A stretch of 64,000 nt of DNA from an uncultured Kiritimatiellota bacterium. GTDB taxonomy: Bacteria > Verrucomicrobiota > Kiritimatiellia > RFP12 > DVOR01. Shown here piece after piece: positions 25,406-33,872 of the stretch. The notes under the pieces are model-generated. The model had not been told where the DNA came from. It did not search any database and saw nothing but the letters and a program-made list of their open reading frames with translations. The position numbers and the translations under genes were made by a program. The stretch is taken from assembly GCA_944389585.1 (NCBI GenBank), contig CALXMW010000001.1:91435-155434 (forward strand), given 5' to 3'. Positions within the stretch are counted from its first letter, which is position 1. Each line of letters begins with the position of its first letter.

Positions 25406-26113
25406 ATGATGGATGGCGAGCGGTTGCAAAATCTGTTGGCGCGGCGGGGCGCGGCCTCGCGGCGGGGGGCGGCGGAGCTGATCCGCGCGGGGCGGGTGCG
25501 CGTGGCGGGGGAGGTCGTCTCGGAGCCGGGGGCGCGGGTGGCGGCGGGGGCGCCCATCGAGGTGGATGGGCGGCCGCTCCAGGCGGCGGAGGAGCCGCGG
25601 CGGACGTTCCTTTACAACAAGCCCGTGGGGGAGGTGTGCTCGACGGACGGGCAGGGGGCGCGGAGCGTGTTGGAGGCGTTCCGCGGGCTGGGGTTGCGCT
25701 TGGTGCCGGTGGGGCGGTTGGACAAGGAGAGCGAGGGGTTGCTCCTGGTCTCGAACGACGGGGCGTTGATCCAGCGGCTGACGCACCCGCGTTTCGGGCA
25801 CGCGAAGGTGTATGAGGTGGAGGTGGACGCGCCGCCTTCTGAGGGACAGTTGCGGACGTTGCGGAGCCCGTTGGTCATCGAGGGCTACCGGATCCGCCCG
25901 GCGGGGGTGGCGGCGTTGGGGGGGAGGCGCCTGCGTTTCACGCTCCGCGAGGGGCGCCACCGGCAGATCCGCCAGATGTGCGAGCAGGCTGGGCTGCGGG
26001 TGCGGCGGTTGCGGCGGGTGGAGCTTTCGGGGTTGCGCTTGGGGGGGCTGCCGCCGGGGCGCTGGCGGGAGCTCACGGCGCGCGAGGTCGCCGCCCTCGC
26101 GCAGGGTCGGTGA
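25406..26113 (+). CDS. RsuA/RluB/RluE/RluF-family pseudouridine synthase
   Basis: A 235-residue rRNA-modifying enzyme that isomerises a specific uridine to pseudouridine. An S4 RNA-binding domain covers about residues 6-55 (RLQNLLARRGAASRRGAAEL). The catalytic block VGRLDKESEGLLLVSNDG contains the active aspartate, and REGRHRQIRQMCEQAGL is the conserved C-terminal motif. The size and S4 domain fit RsuA or RluB; the target cannot be told from sequence alone. Two ATGs are adjacent at 25406 and 25409. The promoter spacing fits a leaderless start at either. Confidence 0.9.
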   Translation: MMDGERLQNLLARRGAASRRGAAELIRAGRVRVAGEVVSEPGARVAAGAPIEVDGRPLQAAEEPRRTFLYNKPVGEVCSTDGQGARSVLEAFRGLGLRLVPVGRLDKESEGLLLVSNDGALIQRLTHPRFGHAKVYEVEVDAPPSEGQLRTLRSPLVIEGYRIRPAGVAALGGRRLRFTLREGRHRQIRQMCEQAGLRVRRLRRVELSGLRLGGLPPGRWRELTAREVAALAQGR

Positions 26114-26118
26114 GGGAC

Positions 26119-26152
26119 AAAAAAGGCCCCCGCTTGACGGCGGGGGCCTTTT
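26119..26152. terminator. Bidirectional terminator between the pseudouridine synthase gene and atpK
   Basis: AAAAGGCCCCCG and CGGGGGCCTTTT pair around an 8-base loop, with A and T tracts on both sides. It ends both the plus-strand gene and the V-ATPase operon. Confidence 0.9.
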
Positions 26153-26166
26153 CGTCGGGGGCGCGC

Positions 26167-26634
26167 TCAGGCGGCGAGGTTGCCGACGGCGATGAGGGTG
26201 AAGACCATGATGAAGATGGCGGTGGTCTCGATGACGCCGAGGGCGGCGAGGTTGTTGGTGAGGCCCTGGCCGGTCTCGCCGTGGGCGTCGGCGGAGCACC
26301 CGCCCGCGCGGCCCTGGAAGATGGCGGACATGCCGATGCCCGCGCCGGCGAAGATGCCGAGGATGAGCATGGCCAGGCCGGCGCCGGGCTTCATCGCGCC
26401 GCCGGTGACGCCGATCATGGTGAACATGAGGATCATCCCGTAGAGCGTCTGGGTGATGGGGGCGCCGACGTAGGCCAGGAGGAGGAAGGGCGCGGGGCGG
26501 TTCTGCGCGTAGCACTTCTTCCAGGCGCCGATGGCGCCGGCGGCGGCGAAACCCGTGCCGATGGCCGAGCCGAGGCCGGAGAGGGCCAGGCAGGCGACCG
26601 CGCCTGCGATGCCGAGAGCGATGTTGATGTCCAT
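26167..26634 (-). CDS. atpK: V-type ATPase subunit K (proteolipid)
   Basis: A 155-residue, four-helix, duplicated proteolipid forming the rotor ring. Helix 2 contains APITQTLYG and helix 4 VIETTAIF. T61, Q62, Q107 and E136 fall at positions exactly three lower than the Na+ ligands T64, Q65, Q110 and E139 that I recall for the Enterococcus hirae NtpK ring. This suggests sodium coupling. A cysteine-containing loop (QGRAGGCSADAHGE) follows the third helix. The ATG at 26634 gives the normal length. Last gene of the operon. Confidence 0.93.
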   Translation of the reverse strand: MDINIALGIAGAVACLALSGLGSAIGTGFAAAGAIGAWKKCYAQNRPAPFLLLAYVGAPITQTLYGMILMFTMIGVTGGAMKPGAGLAMLILGIFAGAGIGMSAIFQGRAGGCSADAHGETGQGLTNNLAALGVIETTAIFIMVFTLIAVGNLAA

Positions 26635-26647
26635 GTCTGTGTTTCCT

Positions 26648-28474
26648 TTACTGTTGAGGTTGGCGGAAGGGGACGTAGGGCTGCCCGGCCCAGGTGATGC
26701 CCTTGGCGTTGGAGAACTCCAAGGTGTTGAGGCGGACGGCGTGAACGAGGACGGAGAGCGCGCCCATGGCCAGGTTGAGGCCGTGCCCGACGAGCAGGAT
26801 GGCCACGACCGCGAGGACGCGCAGGGCGAAGGGAAGCTCAAGCCCCAGGGCCATCGCGTTGAAGTTCTCGGCGACCCTGACGGAGGCGAGGCCGACGGCG
26901 AAGAGGCGGACGTAGCTGATGATGTCGCCCATCGCGCTGATGACGTTGAGCGGCAGCATGCCGATATTCACGCCCTCGCTCCGGATGTCCGCGACGAGCG
27001 GGATGAGGATGAGCGCGACGCCGCCGCCCACCAGCCCGGCCATGAGCCACACGGGCGCGGAGAACCATGTCACGACGATGTTGCAGACCACGGCGAACAT
27101 CCCCCACGTGACGCAGAGCCAGCCCACCTCGCCCACGGCCTTGAGGCCCGGGAAGAGAAGGAGGGCGTTCCACACACGGGCGATGGAGATGTGCGTCGCG
27201 CCGATAAGGAAGCAGAGGAACATCATGTTCGGGTCGGAACCCAGCCACGCGACGGTGGGGAGCGCCCGCAGGCAATCGGGCAGGGCGTCCTTCGCGATGC
27301 CGAAGTAGGTGCCCGAGAGCACCCCCCAGAGGATGGTCGAGAGGCTGAAAACGGCGAAGACCGTGAGCGCGGGACGGGCGGAGGGGCTCTTCCACAGCGC
27401 GGCGGCCGCGGCGAGGGTGGCCGCGAGCATGAGCGCGCCGTAGCCCGCGTCGCCCACGAGCATGGCGAAGAAGAGGGAGAAGAAGGCGTAGAAGGGGATG
27501 GAGACGTCGCCCTCGGTGTAGCCCGGGAGGATGCCGAGGCCCTTGAAGACCACGCCGATGGCGCGGAAGGCGCGCGGCGGCTCGAGCAGGACGGGCACGT
27601 TGGGGTCGTCCGCGTCCGGCGCCTCGGTGACGACGCCCCAACCCTCGGCCTTGGCGCGCCCCAGGAGCGTCTCCTCGGCGCGGGCGGGGAGATAGCCGCG
27701 CAGGTAGGCCACGTCGCCGGCGTCGCGCAGGTTGGCGGCGACCTCGGCGGCGACGTGGGCGTCCGCGGCGGCGGCGGCCTCGCGGCGGAGTTCGGGGCGG
27801 AGCGCGCCACAGTCGGCGAGCAACGCCTTGACGGCGGCGGCGCGGGCCGCGGCCTCGACGGCGCGGGCGCGCATCTCGCGGGTGGGAATCTCGGGCGGGG
27901 GCAGGGCCTCGCAGGCGGCAGGCAAGGGGTCGGCGGAGACCCACGCGCCGTAGGTGAAACCAGCCTCGGTGTTGAAGAGATAGGCGGCGGGACCGAAGGT
28001 CTCGGCGATTTTCTGGGGGGCCTTGAAGAGGGTCACGGGCAGGCCGGCGGCGGCGAGGGCGGAGAGGTTGGCGGGGTCGACCTCGCCGAAGGGGGCGTAG
28101 CGGCGGAGGGCGAGGGAGAGGGCGAAGGCCTCTTCGTTCAGGCGGGTGGCGAGCTCGGCCAGGCGGTTGACCTCGGCGGCGGAGGCGGGGCGAGCGGGGT
28201 CGCGGGCGGCGGCGAGGAGGGCGGGGAAGTCCATCGCGGCGACGGACGAGGCGGCATCCGGCTTGAAGACGAAGGAGCCGTCCTTCGCGGCGGCGTCGAG
28301 GGCGCGGAGGGCCTGTTCGGCGGCGGCGACCTGGGCGGCGGCGCGGCGGATGCCCTCGCCGTCGCGCACGTCAAGGGCGACGTGGACGCACCCGAGGGCG
28401 CGGAGTGCGCCGAGGGCGGCGAGGCGTTCCTTGGCCGCGCAGAGGAGGGTAAGGCGCAACATCGGGACAATCAT
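26648..28474 (-). CDS. atpI: V-type ATPase subunit I (a-type stator)
   Basis: A 608-residue subunit with a cytoplasmic N-terminal half (about residues 1-310) and a membrane C-terminal half of seven or eight helices. It provides the ion half-channels and the stator. Recognisable pieces are ILPGYTEGDVSIPFYAFFSL at the start of the membrane part, MLPLNVISAMGDIISYVRLF with the essential arginine region, and VGHGLNLAMGALSVLVHAVR near the end. The start overlaps the atpD stop as ATGA. It lies 13 bases upstream of atpK. Confidence 0.95.
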   Translation of the reverse strand: MIVPMLRLTLLCAAKERLAALGALRALGCVHVALDVRDGEGIRRAAAQVAAAEQALRALDAAAKDGSFVFKPDAASSVAAMDFPALLAAARDPARPASAAEVNRLAELATRLNEEAFALSLALRRYAPFGEVDPANLSALAAAGLPVTLFKAPQKIAETFGPAAYLFNTEAGFTYGAWVSADPLPAACEALPPPEIPTREMRARAVEAAARAAAVKALLADCGALRPELRREAAAAADAHVAAEVAANLRDAGDVAYLRGYLPARAEETLLGRAKAEGWGVVTEAPDADDPNVPVLLEPPRAFRAIGVVFKGLGILPGYTEGDVSIPFYAFFSLFFAMLVGDAGYGALMLAATLAAAAALWKSPSARPALTVFAVFSLSTILWGVLSGTYFGIAKDALPDCLRALPTVAWLGSDPNMMFLCFLIGATHISIARVWNALLLFPGLKAVGEVGWLCVTWGMFAVVCNIVVTWFSAPVWLMAGLVGGGVALILIPLVADIRSEGVNIGMLPLNVISAMGDIISYVRLFAVGLASVRVAENFNAMALGLELPFALRVLAVVAILLVGHGLNLAMGALSVLVHAVRLNTLEFSNAKGITWAGQPYVPFRQPQQ

Positions 28475-29082
28475 GCGGTCGCCTCCTTCTGCTTGGCGGT
28501 GCGGCCTTTGGCGATTTTGCCGCGGACGACGGCGGCGGTCTGCTCATCGCCGATGAAGATGCGGATGACGCGGATGTTCTCCTTGCATTCGGGGATCTTC
28601 ACCTTCTCGAAGAGGTTGACGCGCTGGCCGGTGGTGTGGAGTTCCTCTTGGATGAGTTCGCGCTGGCGGCGCAGGACGTCGCCCTCGGCCTTGAGGGCCA
28701 TGAGCTGGGCGAGCATGTCCTGGGCGTCGTCGGCCCAGGCGGGGGTGCGGTAGGGGTCGAGGGGGGCGGGTTCGGCGGCGATGCCTTCGTAGAGGGGGAT
28801 GGCGACGCCGGCGATGTTGCCCTGGGCTGTGCGCACGCCCTTGAAGGCGACGAGGGCCTCGGGCGAGACGGCGGCATCGGCATAGAGGGCGACCCAGGCC
28901 TCGAGTTTGGCGCGGGCGGCGTCCTCGCGGCGTTGCACCTCGGCGAGTTTGGCGGTGATGCCGGCGATTTCGGCCTGGAGCTGCTGTTTCTTCAGCTGGA
29001 GCATGGGCAGGAAGCGCTGGAAGCGCTTCAGCGCGTCCGTCTGCGCCTTGAGCTCTGTCTTTGTGTGTTTAATTTTGGCCAT
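28471..29082 (-). CDS. atpD: V-type ATPase subunit D (central stalk)
   Basis: A 203-residue, mostly alpha-helical central-shaft subunit. The N-terminal helix IKHTKTELKAQTDALKRFQR and the C-terminal helix VNLFEKVKIPECKENIRVIR are typical, the latter being the strongly conserved part of the family. Its ATG is 7 bases from the end of the inverted-repeat element at 29090-29543. The bases just upstream (CTTCCTGTCGTC) contain no ribosome-binding site, unlike the neighbours, so the element seems to have displaced the native one. Confidence 0.93.
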   Translation of the reverse strand: MAKIKHTKTELKAQTDALKRFQRFLPMLQLKKQQLQAEIAGITAKLAEVQRREDAARAKLEAWVALYADAAVSPEALVAFKGVRTAQGNIAGVAIPLYEGIAAEPAPLDPYRTPAWADDAQDMLAQLMALKAEGDVLRRQRELIQEELHTTGQRVNLFEKVKIPECKENIRVIRIFIGDEQTAAVVRGKIAKGRTAKQKEATA

Positions 29083-29089
29083 GACGACA

Positions 29090-29137
29090 GGAAGTTTGGA
29101 AGTTTAGAGGCTTGGAGGCTTGGTCGCTTCAGAGGTC
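29090..29137 (+). repeat. Terminal inverted repeat, left copy
   Basis: Begins GGAAGTTTGGAAGTTTAGAG and ends CTTCAGAGGTC. On the minus strand it overlaps the last codons of the restored four-helix-bundle frame. Confidence 0.85.
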
Positions 29138-29489
29138 AGCTTCCGGACGAAGGCATTGATCTGGCGCGCCTGAGACTCGATACCAACGCGAGCCTCCTCG
29201 GTGTAAGACAAATATCCGTAAGCGTGGGCAAGCTCGAGCTGCGTATCCAACTCCGCCAATGCCCCCCCCGTGCAATCCCAAGGAAATGGGCGAAGTCTGC
29301 CGCCCCTCGACGCGATGAGCCCTCTGCGATGTTGGAAGGGATGGAAACAGAAGTCCTGCTGATTTGCGAATAAAGGCCAAAACGTTCTTCCTTCGGGAAA
29401 TCCCGAATCAATTCATGCACGTATTTGGCAAGCGCCATCCCGCGCTTCCAAATCTCCAAATCACGATGCTTGAACTGTTTTCCCGTCAT
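29104..29489 (-). pseudogene. Four-helix-bundle (S23/IVS-encoded type) protein, frameshifted
   Basis: From the ATG at 29489 the protein reads MTGKQFKHRDLEIWKRGMAL and SQISRTSVSIPSNIAEGSSR, the conserved N-terminal half of four-helix-bundle proteins first seen in 23S rRNA intervening sequences. After FLGIARG the frame is wrong. The proper continuation ALAELDTQLELAHAYGYLSY to TSEATKPPSL is in another frame and ends at TAA 29106-29104. The break is at a run of eight G (plus-strand C8 near 29262-29269). Six G would restore the alignment seen in relatives (IARGxLAEL); nine would restore the frame with one extra glycine. Inactive, phase-variable or a sequencing slip are all possible. Confidence 0.75.
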
Positions 29490-29496
29490 AGCGACT

Positions 29497-29543
29497 GACC
29501 TCTGAGGCACCAAGCTTCCAAGCCTCCAACCTTCCGAACTTCC
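29497..29543 (-). repeat. Terminal inverted repeat, right copy
   Basis: On the minus strand it begins GGAAGTTCGGAAGGTTGGAG and ends CCTCAGAGGTC. The differences from the left copy are five substitutions and one gap. It abuts the TAA of atpB at 29544-29546. Confidence 0.85.
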
Positions 29544-30839
29544 TTACCGCTTGGGCCAGAACTTGTCGGAGAGTTTGGTGGGAATGCCGGTTTCCATGGG
29601 CTCGAAGCAGTCGGCGAGGATCTGCCAGCCCAGGTCGAGGGCCTGCTCCAGGGGGATGTTGACGGAGAGATCCATCATCTTTTCCTCAAAGCGGGCGCCG
29701 TAGCGCAGGAGCTTCTTGTCCCACTCGCTCATGCGGAAGCCCATGGATTGCTTTTCGGCGGCGTCCTTGTACTGGGCGTAGAGCTTGATCATCGCGTCCA
29801 TGATGGTGCGGTGGTCTTCGCGGGTGTCTTTGTTGACCTGCTGCTTGAGGCGGGAGAGGGAGCCGAAGGGCTCGATGCGGCCGTTGCGGAGGTAGAATTG
29901 GCCCTCGGTGATGTAGCCGGTGTTGTCGGGAACGGGGTGCGTGACGTCGTCGCCGGGCATGGTGGTGACGGCGAGGATGGTGATGGAGCCGGCGCCCTCG
30001 AAGTCAACGGCCTTCTCGTAGCGGGCGGCGAGCTGGGAATAGAGGTCGCCGGGGTAGCCGCGGTTGGAGGGGATCTGCTCCATGGTGATGGCGATCTCCT
30101 TCATCGCGTCGGCGAAGGAGGTCATGTCCGTGAGCAGGACGAGGACGCGCTTGCCTTTGAGGGCGAACTGCTCGGCCACGGCCAGCGAAACGTCCGGCAC
30201 GAGCATGCACTCGACCACGGGGTCGGCGGCGGTGTGGACGAACATGACGGTGCGCGAGAGCGCGCCCGAGGCGTCGAGCTTGTCGCGGAAGGCGAGGTAG
30301 TCGTCGTGCTTCAGGCCCATGCCGCCGAGGATGATGACGTCGACCTCGGCCTGGAGGGCGATGCGCGCGAGGAGCTCGTTGTAGGGCTCGCCGGCGCGGG
30401 CGAAGATGGGGAGCTTCTGGCTTTCGACGAGGGTGTTGAAGACGTCGATCATCGGGATGCCGGTGCGCACCATGTGGCGCGGGATGATGCGCTTGGCAGG
30501 GTTGACCGAGGGCGTGCCGATGTCGGTGGGGCGCATCGTCAGCTCGGGGCCGTTGTCGCGGGGCTTGGCCGAGCCGGTGAAGACGCGCCCCAAAAGCTCA
30601 TCGCCGAAGGGCACCTGCATCGGGTGGCCCAGGAAGCGCACCTGCGCGTCGGTGGCCACGCCGCGGGCGCCGGCGAAGACCTGGAGGGTGACCTCGTCGC
30701 CGGCGAGCTTGATGACCTGCGCCAGCGAGGTGCCGACGCGGGAGTCGATCTCGGCGAGCTCGCGGTTCCTGACGCCCTCGGCGCGGAGGGTGACGACGGA
30801 GCCGGAGATGTTGTCGATCTGGTGGTAGAGCTTACGCAT
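29544..30839 (-). CDS. atpB: V-type ATPase subunit B (non-catalytic)
   Basis: A 431-residue subunit of the V1 hexamer, non-catalytic, with no complete Walker A motif, which is normal for B. Conserved blocks are [60 protein letters not shown] and [20 protein letters not shown]. The ATG at 30839 overlaps the end of atpA by 8 bases (ATGCGTAA). The gene ends directly against the inverted-repeat element. Confidence 0.96.
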   Translation of the reverse strand: MRKLYHQIDNISGSVVTLRAEGVRNRELAEIDSRVGTSLAQVIKLAGDEVTLQVFAGARGVATDAQVRFLGHPMQVPFGDELLGRVFTGSAKPRDNGPELTMRPTDIGTPSVNPAKRIIPRHMVRTGIPMIDVFNTLVESQKLPIFARAGEPYNELLARIALQAEVDVIILGGMGLKHDDYLAFRDKLDASGALSRTVMFVHTAADPVVECMLVPDVSLAVAEQFALKGKRVLVLLTDMTSFADAMKEIAITMEQIPSNRGYPGDLYSQLAARYEKAVDFEGAGSITILAVTTMPGDDVTHPVPDNTGYITEGQFYLRNGRIEPFGSLSRLKQQVNKDTREDHRTIMDAMIKLYAQYKDAAEKQSMGFRMSEWDKKLLRYGARFEEKMMDLSVNIPLEQALDLGWQILADCFEPMETGIPTKLSDKFWPKR

Positions 30840-32574
30840 GGGGGGCCTCCGCGACGAAGTTGAGCACGGCCTCGCGGCGGGCGTCGTAGTCCGGGCCGCC
30901 CTGCGGGGTGTTGTTCCAATCGATGAACGCCTGCTGGAGGCGCAGGAAGGCGCGGCGGGCCTCGGCCTTGTCGGCGTAGGCGTAGCGGGCGGCGACGATC
31001 CGCTCGAGCACGCCGAAGGCCTCGCGCTGGCGCGCCACGGGGCAGCAGGCATCCACCTCGTTGAAGGCGTTCTGCTGCAGGTAGACCGCGTCGATGAGCT
31101 CCTTCTTGAGGAAATCCATGAAGTCGTCCATCGCCGTGCCCTCCTCGCCGACGACCTTCATCATCTGCTCGACGTCCGCGCCCTTGCGCAGAAGCCCGCG
31201 CAGGGCCTCGACGCGCGGCTGCTCGATGACGGAGGGATACTTGCTCCACGAGTCCAACGGGTCGATGGCCGGGTAGCGCCGCGCGTCGGAACGGGCACGG
31301 GAGAGGCCGTGGAAGGCGCCGACCACCTTGAGCGTGGCCTGGGTGACGGGCTCGTCGAAGTTGCCGCCCGCGGGCGAGACCGTGCCGCCGATGGTGACCG
31401 AGCCGACGGTGCCGTCCTTGAGGCGAACGCGCCCGGCGCGCTCGTAGAAGCCCGCGATGACCGATTCCAGGTAGGCCGGGAAGGCCTCGTCGCCGGGGAT
31501 CTCCTCCAGTCGGCCGGACATCTCGCGCAGGGCCTGCGCCCAGCGGGAGGTGGAATCGGCCAGCAGGAGCACGTTCAACCCCATCTGGCGGTAGTAGCCC
31601 GCCAAGGTGACGGCGGTGTAGACGGAGGCCTCGCGCGCCGCCACGGGCATGGACGAGGTGTTGCAGATGATGACGGTGCGATCCATCAGCGTGCGGCCCG
31701 TCTTCGGGTCGGTCAGCTCGGGGAACTCGCGCAGGGTCTCGACGACCTCGCCGGCGCGCTCGCCGCACGCGGCCACGATGACGATGTCCACGTCAGCGTA
31801 CTGCGAGGTCTGGTGCTGGATCACCGTCTTGCCCGCGCCGAAGGGCCCCGGGATGCAATAGGTGCCGCCCACGGCCACCGGGAAGAAGGTGTCCACCGAG
31901 CGGATGCCCGTGGAGAGCGTCTCGGTGGGGCGCAGACGCTCGGCGTAGCACGTGATGGGCAGCTTCACGGGCCAGCGCTGCATCAGCTTCACCTCATGCT
32001 CCTGGCCCTTGGCGTCGACCGCCACGGCCACCGTGTCCTCCACCGTGTACTCACCAGCGGGGGCCACGGACTTCACCGTGTAGACGCCGCGCCACGCGAA
32101 GGGGATCATGATGCGGTGGGTGTGAACGCCCTCGGGCACCGTGCCCACCGTCTCGCCCGCCGTCAGGCGGTCGCCAGGCTGGGCCACGGGCGTGAAGGCC
32201 CACTTCGCCGCGCGGTCGAGCGAGGGCAGATAGGTGCCGCGCTGCAGGAAGAAGCCGCACTGCTCGGCCAACTCCGGGAGCGGGTTCAGCAGGCCGTCGT
32301 AGACGCGCCCGAGCAGGCCCGGGCCGAGCTCCGCGGCGAGCAGGTCGCCGGAGAACTCCAGCGCGTCGCCCACCTTCAGGTCGCGCGTGTCCTCGAAGAC
32401 CTGCATGTCCGCGACGCCGTTGCGCACGCGCACAATCTCGCTCATCAGCCGCAGGGGGCGCTCCCCGCCCGGGATGCAGGCGTAGCCCACCTCGTTCTGC
32501 GCCACGGCCCCGGTGAACGCCACCGTGATCATGTTGCCGTTGACGCCTGTCACCTTGCCAATCGTCTTGTCCAT
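30832..32574 (-). CDS. atpA: V-type ATPase subunit A (catalytic)
   Basis: A 580-residue catalytic subunit. It has the Walker A motif [38 protein letters not shown], Walker B in [20 protein letters not shown] and the arginine-rich [17 protein letters not shown] region, plus the A-subunit-specific bulge domain (about residues 115-190). The ATG at 32574 follows the DUF2764 stop by 7 bases. In bacteria this enzyme either makes ATP from, or spends ATP on, an ion gradient. The proteolipid suggests the ion is Na+. Confidence 0.97.
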   Translation of the reverse strand: MDKTIGKVTGVNGNMITVAFTGAVAQNEVGYACIPGGERPLRLMSEIVRVRNGVADMQVFEDTRDLKVGDALEFSGDLLAAELGPGLLGRVYDGLLNPLPELAEQCGFFLQRGTYLPSLDRAAKWAFTPVAQPGDRLTAGETVGTVPEGVHTHRIMIPFAWRGVYTVKSVAPAGEYTVEDTVAVAVDAKGQEHEVKLMQRWPVKLPITCYAERLRPTETLSTGIRSVDTFFPVAVGGTYCIPGPFGAGKTVIQHQTSQYADVDIVIVAACGERAGEVVETLREFPELTDPKTGRTLMDRTVIICNTSSMPVAAREASVYTAVTLAGYYRQMGLNVLLLADSTSRWAQALREMSGRLEEIPGDEAFPAYLESVIAGFYERAGRVRLKDGTVGSVTIGGTVSPAGGNFDEPVTQATLKVVGAFHGLSRARSDARRYPAIDPLDSWSKYPSVIEQPRVEALRGLLRKGADVEQMMKVVGEEGTAMDDFMDFLKKELIDAVYLQQNAFNEVDACCPVARQREAFGVLERIVAARYAYADKAEARRAFLRLQQAFIDWNNTPQGGPDYDARREAVLNFVAEAPHA

Positions 32575-32581
32575 AGTCACC

Positions 32582-33106
32582 TCAAAGCGTCTGTTTGGGG
32601 AGCGCGGCCTCCAGCCGCCCCCGCCCCTTGTCCGCGTCCAACGCCGCGCGGCGCAGGGCCAGGCGCAGGCGCACCGCGTAGGCGAAGACCTGCCCCTTCG
32701 CCATCGGGTCGAACCCGCCCAGCTCGTCGGCCGCGGCCCAGCGGGCGCGGTCAAGCGCCTCCTCGCGCGCCAAGGGGTCCGGCGCGCCCTCGAAGGCCGC
32801 GTCCACCAGGCGCGTCAGCCACACCGGGCAGGCGTCCGTCTCGGGCGGCGCGAAGGCCCCCGCGCCCTGCCCCCGGCGCGCCAGGCGGCGGCGGCCGACG
32901 GCGCCGTCGATGGCGGCCTCCAGCGCCTGCCACCTGCGGGCCGCGGGATGGTCGCAGGCCTCGCCGCGGACGAGGGCCGCCGCGCACGCGGCGTCCTTCT
33001 CGGAAAGCGCGGCGGCGCAGGCCTCGGCGAAGGCCTCGGCCGTCAGCCGCGGCGCGCGGCCGTAGTCGAGCATCGGCAGGGAGGCCAGCAGATAACCCAG
33101 GCTCAC
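32582..33106 (-). CDS. DUF2764 family protein of V-ATPase operons
   Basis: A 174-residue soluble protein between subunits E and A. The opening LGYLLASLPMLDYGRAPRLT matches the DUF2764 pattern (YYFLVASLPML), a family found at this operon position in chlamydiae, spirochaetes and Bacteroidota. It may take the place of the missing subunit C/d, but that is inference. The ATG at 33106 is 2 bases after the atpE stop. No catalytic motif is visible. Confidence 0.8.
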   Translation of the reverse strand: MSLGYLLASLPMLDYGRAPRLTAEAFAEACAAALSEKDAACAAALVRGEACDHPAARRWQALEAAIDGAVGRRRLARRGQGAGAFAPPETDACPVWLTRLVDAAFEGAPDPLAREEALDRARWAAADELGGFDPMAKGQVFAYAVRLRLALRRAALDADKGRGRLEAALPKQTL

Positions 33107-33108
33107 GC

Positions 33109-33684
33109 TCAGGCCCCCAGGAGCTTGGCCAGCTGCGGGCGCAGGAGGGCGGCGAGCGCCTCGCGCACGGCCTCGCCGGAGAAGTCGTGCTCCACGCGCC
33201 CGCCGTCCAGGCGCACCTTGAAGCCCGTGCCCATCTGCGCGTTGGTGACGACCGTGGCGCCGCCCTGCTTGGCCAGGCGGGCCTTGAGGGCCTCGGCCAG
33301 GCCGGGGGCGGCCTCGAGGGTCACCTCGCCGTCCTTGAGATAGGCCTTGACGGCGGCCTCGGCGAGGGCCTCGACGCTCCGGCCCTGGGCAAGGGCCTCG
33401 TCCACCGCGCCGCCGAGCGTCCGCTCAAAGAGGGCTTCGACGTCCTGCCCCAGCTTCAGGAGCACGTCGCGCGCGGCCTGGCGGATGGTCGCCTCCGCGC
33501 CCTGGGCCAGGCGCTCGGCGTCGACCTTGGCGCGGTCGCGCTCGGCCTGGGCCTCGGCCTTTGCCTTGGCGAGGGTTTCCGCCGCCTCTTTCTGGGCCTT
33601 GGCGACGATCTCCGCCGCCTCCCGTTTCGCGGCCTCAACGCCGTCGGTGCGGATTTTCTCCAGAAGCGCGTCCAGGTTTTCCAT
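33109..33684 (-). CDS. atpE: V-type ATPase subunit E (peripheral stalk)
   Basis: A 191-residue subunit. The first 100 residues form one long, heptad-like, charged alanine-rich helix (AAKREAAEIVAKAQKEAAET), and the C-terminal part is a small alpha/beta domain ending LAALLRPQLAKLLGA. It is the stator subunit E; subunit G is not found. The ATG at 33684 is chosen because AGGAAAGGG lies upstream and the promoter is at 33720. An open frame upstream of this ATG lies inside the promoter and is discarded. Confidence 0.88.
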   Translation of the reverse strand: MENLDALLEKIRTDGVEAAKREAAEIVAKAQKEAAETLAKAKAEAQAERDRAKVDAERLAQGAEATIRQAARDVLLKLGQDVEALFERTLGGAVDEALAQGRSVEALAEAAVKAYLKDGEVTLEAAPGLAEALKARLAKQGGATVVTNAQMGTGFKVRLDGGRVEHDFSGEAVREALAALLRPQLAKLLGA

Positions 33685-33719
33685 GCTCGTGTCCCTTTCC
33701 TGAAGGATAATCGCGCAAA

Positions 33720-33749
33720 AGCATACCAAATCCCCGCCGCGGCGGTCAA
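33720..33749 (-). promoter_or_regulatory. V-ATPase operon promoter
   Basis: On the minus strand TTGACC (33744-33749) and TATGCT (33720-33725, preceded by TTTGG) are 18 bases apart. It is the most complete promoter in the window, 36 bases before the atpE ATG. Confidence 0.75.
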
Positions 33750-33840
33750 TATACAAACCTTAGGGTCAGGCAAGGGAATCGTTAGTTTTCCGTTTCGCCG
33801 GGCCGTGGGAAAAAGCCGTGCGCGAAGCGGCGGTTTTTGG

Positions 33841-33846
33841 TATGAT
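33841..33846 (+). promoter_or_regulatory. Promoter of the aminotransferase-IIA-ileS group (-10 box)
   Basis: TTTTTGGTATGAT contains TGG plus TATGAT. Transcription would start near 33853, so the GTG at 33849 cannot be the start of the next gene. Confidence 0.6.
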
Positions 33847-33872
33847 GAGTGCGCTTTCGGAGCCGTAAGGAC

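Larger units (their letters stand above)
29090..29543 (-). mobile_element. 454-bp inverted-repeat element carrying a four-helix-bundle gene
   Basis: The stretch between atpB and atpD is bounded by imperfect terminal inverted repeats, 29090-29137 and 29497-29543. They match at about 42 of 48 positions. It begins at the base right after the atpB stop and ends 7 bases before the atpD ATG. Inside lies a frameshifted four-helix-bundle (S23-like) gene. The arrangement resembles the intervening sequences found in some bacterial 23S rRNA genes, which also have complementary ends and encode such a protein, but here it sits in an ATPase operon. Movement is inferred from the repeats and the solo copy at 21534; no target duplication is evident. 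Confidence 0.65.

Noticed and set aside
33849..33872. GTG at 33849 as the aminotransferase start
   Set aside because: It lies only 2 bases after the -10 box, before the likely transcription start.
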